DNA from: AG-12 sp035531535
Lineage (GTDB): Bacteria; Chloroflexota; Dormibacteria; Aeolococcales; Bog-877
Direction: 5' to 3'
DNA length: 8,692 bases
Assembly (NCBI GenBank): GCA_035531535.1
Contig: DATKSV010000086.1
Location: 1 to 8,692, forward strand
Shown: piece after piece, positions 7,126 through 8,692 of the stretch
Layout of the letters: every line of letters starts with the position of its first letter
Position numbering within the stretch: position 1 is the first letter of the stretch
Translations under genes and position numbers: made by a program
Notes under the pieces: model-generated
What the model was told of the DNA's origin: nothing
The model's database searches: none
The model's input: the letters and a program-made list of their open reading frames with translations, nothing else

Positions 7126-7670
7126 GGCAATTCCTCCGCTTCGCCCAGCCGCGCGCGCAGGGCTCCGACCGCCCGGTACAGACGGGACCTGGCCGCGCTC
7201 ACAGACACCCCCAGGACGAGGGCCACCTCCTCCAGGGGAAGGTCCAGGTGGTAGAAGAGGGCCAGCACCAGGCGCTGGTCCCGTTCCAGCCGCCCCAACT
7301 CCCGGCGCAGGTCGGCACCGCGGGTGACCTGATCCTCCACCGACCGTCCGGGAGCCATCTCGAGCTCGGAGAGTGGCAGCCATCTCCAGATCGGCAGGCG
7401 GATGTGGGAGCGGCACTGATTGGCGACTATGGTCAGGAACCAGGGCCTCAGCTTCTCCCGCTCCCCCTCGAACGTCCCGATCGCCCGGATCGCCTTGAAG
7501 CAGGCGTCCTGGACCGCGTCCTCGGCCGCCTCCCGGCGGCGCAGGATCGCCATCGCCAGCCGATATGCGGGGTCCAGGAGGGGGATGAGCAGCACCGCCA
7601 GCGCGTCGCGGTCCCCTTCCCTGGCCCGGTCCAGATCATCAGCCTGGAGCACCGCTGGCGTGAGGTTCAC
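7122..7670 (-). CDS. ECF-type RNA polymerase sigma factor (sigma-70 family)
   Basis: 182 residues, the usual length of an ECF sigma factor. Region 2 spans about 20-91, including AAEDAVQDACFKAIRAI (48-64) and RPWFLTIVANQCRSHIR (75-91), which match the core-binding and -10 recognition helices. A linker follows at 92-118. Region 4 spans about 120-175, with a helix-turn-helix at LPLEEVALVLGVSVSAARSR (144-163) for -35 recognition. Regions 1.1 and 3 are absent, as expected for this group. The start at 7670 is GTG with no clear ribosome site; a second in-frame GTG at 7652 is possible. The gene overlaps the next, a single-pass membrane protein, by ATGA, the usual arrangement for a sigma and anti-sigma pair. 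Target promoters are unknown; ECF factors often also act on their own operon. Confidence 0.93.
   Translation of the reverse strand: MNLTPAVLQADDLDRAREGDRDALAVLLIPLLDPAYRLAMAILRRREAAEDAVQDACFKAIRAIGTFEGEREKLRPWFLTIVANQCRSHIRLPIWRWLPLSELEMAPGRSVEDQVTRGADLRRELGRLERDQRLVLALFYHLDLPLEEVALVLGVSVSAARSRLYRAVGALRARLGEAEELP
7133..7137 (-). promoter_or_regulatory. Strong ribosome binding site of the putative anti-sigma gene
   Basis: GGAGG on the minus strand, seven bases before the ATG at 7125 and inside the last codons of the sigma factor gene. It fixes the start of the membrane protein and shows that it can be translated at a good rate independently as well as by coupling through the ATGA overlap. Confidence 0.75.
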
Positions 7671-7712
7671 GTCACTTGGACGCTTCGGCTCGGCGATCCG
7701 TCGCAGCCTGTT

Positions 7713-7730
7713 ACCCGCTCAGGAGCGGGT
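7713..7730. repeat. Perfect inverted repeat spanning the stop of the GT87-like gene, upstream of the sigma gene
   Basis: The sequence acccgctc-ag-gagcgggt has perfect eight-base arms and a two-base centre. It covers the TGA stop of the glycosyltransferase gene (7719-7721) and lies 43-60 bases before the sigma factor's GTG. It could be an operator or part of a terminator. No T-run follows it on the minus strand, so it does not look like a standard intrinsic terminator, and a two-base loop is tight for an RNA hairpin. A DNA-binding dimer site near the sigma promoter is the more attractive idea, but it is unproven. Confidence 0.5.
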
Positions 7731-8692
7731 GGCGGGAGCAGCCGGCCCTGGAGCAGGGTCCATCTCGGAGACGGTGTCACCAGGCCTGGTTAACAGGATC
7801 GCCGTCACCACCAGAAGCAGGTTCCGCGCCAGCAGCAGGGAGACACCAAGGGGCTGCAGCTTGACGACCGAAGCGAAGAGAGCTGGATACTCCGCCTGGG
7901 TAAGCAGGGCGATCAATAGACCTAACACGATCAGCTGGGCACCACGCCGGGCCGAGAACTCCAGGCAAGCCGCCACGGCCAGCACCGGCAGCAGGTCCAG
8001 CAGGTACTGGGGCGAAAGGACCGGGGTGGCGCAGAGACCGACGGCGACGCAGAACGAGATCGCGGTCGCGGGCCGGCGGTGCTGCCGTGCGAAGACCACA
8101 GACGCAACGATGATCACTAAGGCTCCGGCCGCGGTGAACAACCCCGCCAGCAGCCCTGCCACGGGGGTCCTAAGCTGCCATGAGGCGAGGCGGCCAAGAT
8201 AAGGCGTCACATGGAAGAAATGCCCCAGCACGATCGCGAAGCTGGCGGGCACGCTCTCGATCTCAAGCCCGCGTTCAACACTCGCGAGGGCCGAGGCCAC
8301 CTCTCCTCCGTGGGACCAGACCGCGAAGACCGCAAAGATGAGGAGAGCCGGCAGCAGCCCCAGTCCGACCTCTTCCAGCCGGCGTCGCATCGGCCCCGCG
8401 TCCCCGGACCCGGGCAACAGGCACCAAAGCCCCACCGGCACCGCCGCCAGCACGGCGGTCTCCTTGATCAGGACCGCCAGTGCCACCAAGGCTACCGCCC
8501 ACATGTTGCGGCGCCGCGTCAGGGCTAGAGCCGAGCCTGCCACCAAGAGACCCTGGACCGCATCCACCCTAGTCACGAGAAGCGGCCCGGCCGCCAGAAG
8601 CAGGACGACCACGACCAGCCCCACGGAGGAAGGGCCCACGAACCGGCGCACGGCGGATCCCAGGGTGAACGCTCCCAGCAACACCAGGACCA
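7719..8692 (-). CDS. GT87 (DUF2029)-like polytopic membrane mannosyltransferase, N-terminus off the right edge
   Basis: About 323 residues are visible and the frame is open to the right edge; the GTG at 8684 is an internal codon rather than a credible start. There are about eight hydrophobic segments. Features typical of GT87/DUF2029 proteins are TRVDAVQGLLVAGSALAL (38-55 counted from 8684), a position where the family often has R-x-D; IKET (73-76) after the next helix; RGLEIESVPASF (138-149); and SPQYLLDLLP further on. In mycobacteria, members of this family use polyprenyl-phosphate-mannose to extend phosphatidylinositol mannosides or arabinomannan. The sugar and acceptor here are not known. 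The C-terminus is a short Pro/Ala-rich tail. The stop lies 48 bases before the sigma factor start, with an inverted repeat between, so cotranscription is possible but not assured. Confidence 0.82.
   Translation of the reverse strand, partial: VLVLLGAFTLGSAVRRFVGPSSVGLVVVVLLLAAGPLLVTRVDAVQGLLVAGSALALTRRRNMWAVALVALAVLIKETAVLAAVPVGLWCLLPGSGDAGPMRRRLEEVGLGLLPALLIFAVFAVWSHGGEVASALASVERGLEIESVPASFAIVLGHFFHVTPYLGRLASWQLRTPVAGLLAGLFTAAGALVIIVASVVFARQHRRPATAISFCVAVGLCATPVLSPQYLLDLLPVLAVAACLEFSARRGAQLIVLGLLIALLTQAEYPALFASVVKLQPLGVSLLLARNLLLVVTAILLTRPGDTVSEMDPAPGPAAPATRS

Noticed and set aside
7126..7416. N-terminal extension of the putative anti-sigma protein to 7416
   Set aside because: The extension lies wholly inside the sigma factor gene and is Pro/Gly-rich. 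The ATG at 7125 has a strong ribosome site and the ATGA overlap.
1..8692. CRISPR array, defence system, tRNA, insertion sequence or prophage
   Set aside because: No regularly spaced repeats, tRNA-like cloverleaf, transposase, integrase or phage protein was seen on either strand.

Overview
This 8.7 kb window has high GC and dense gene packing. Every gene I can support lies on the minus strand, so transcription runs from the right edge to the left. The GC content, the GTG starts and the protein families suggest an actinobacterium or a related high-GC terrabacterial lineage such as Dormibacterota or Chloroflexota. That placement is inference from style, because there is no marker gene here.

The layout in transcription order is as follows. 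(1) 8692-7719: a polytopic membrane protein like the GT87 (DUF2029) mannosyltransferases, with its N-terminus beyond the right edge. (2) 7670-7122: an ECF-type sigma factor. (3) 7125-6043: a single-pass membrane protein with a large six-cysteine extracytoplasmic domain. It starts inside the stop codon of the sigma gene (ATGA overlap) and is the likely anti-sigma or sensor partner. (4) 5982-5023: a four-TM protein with a C-terminal DUF4129 domain. (5) 4905-4387: a small two-TM protein of unrecognised family. (6) 4390-3404: a MoxR-family AAA+ ATPase. (7) 3407-2133: a DUF58 protein with a vWA-like fold. (8) 2157-1618: a five-TM protein whose best start is a rare ATT codon. (9) 1359-1: a large polytopic membrane protein, probably a GT-C-fold glycosyltransferase, running off the left edge. 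Genes 5/6 and 6/7 share GTGA overlaps, and gene 8 overlaps gene 7.

Genes 4 to 8 are recognisable as the conserved MoxR-DUF58-DUF4129 membrane cluster, in which the AAA+ ATPase is thought to act as a chaperone on a vWA-type partner at the membrane. The version here has no transglutaminase (TgpA-like) gene inside the cluster. It sits directly downstream of a sigma factor and membrane-sensor pair, and two envelope-type glycosyltransferases flank the whole set. The most interesting reading is an envelope-sensing module in which the six-cysteine protein holds the sigma factor and signals to the MoxR-DUF58 machinery. That reading rests on gene order and is not demonstrated. No RNA genes, CRISPR arrays, insertion sequences or phage genes were seen.
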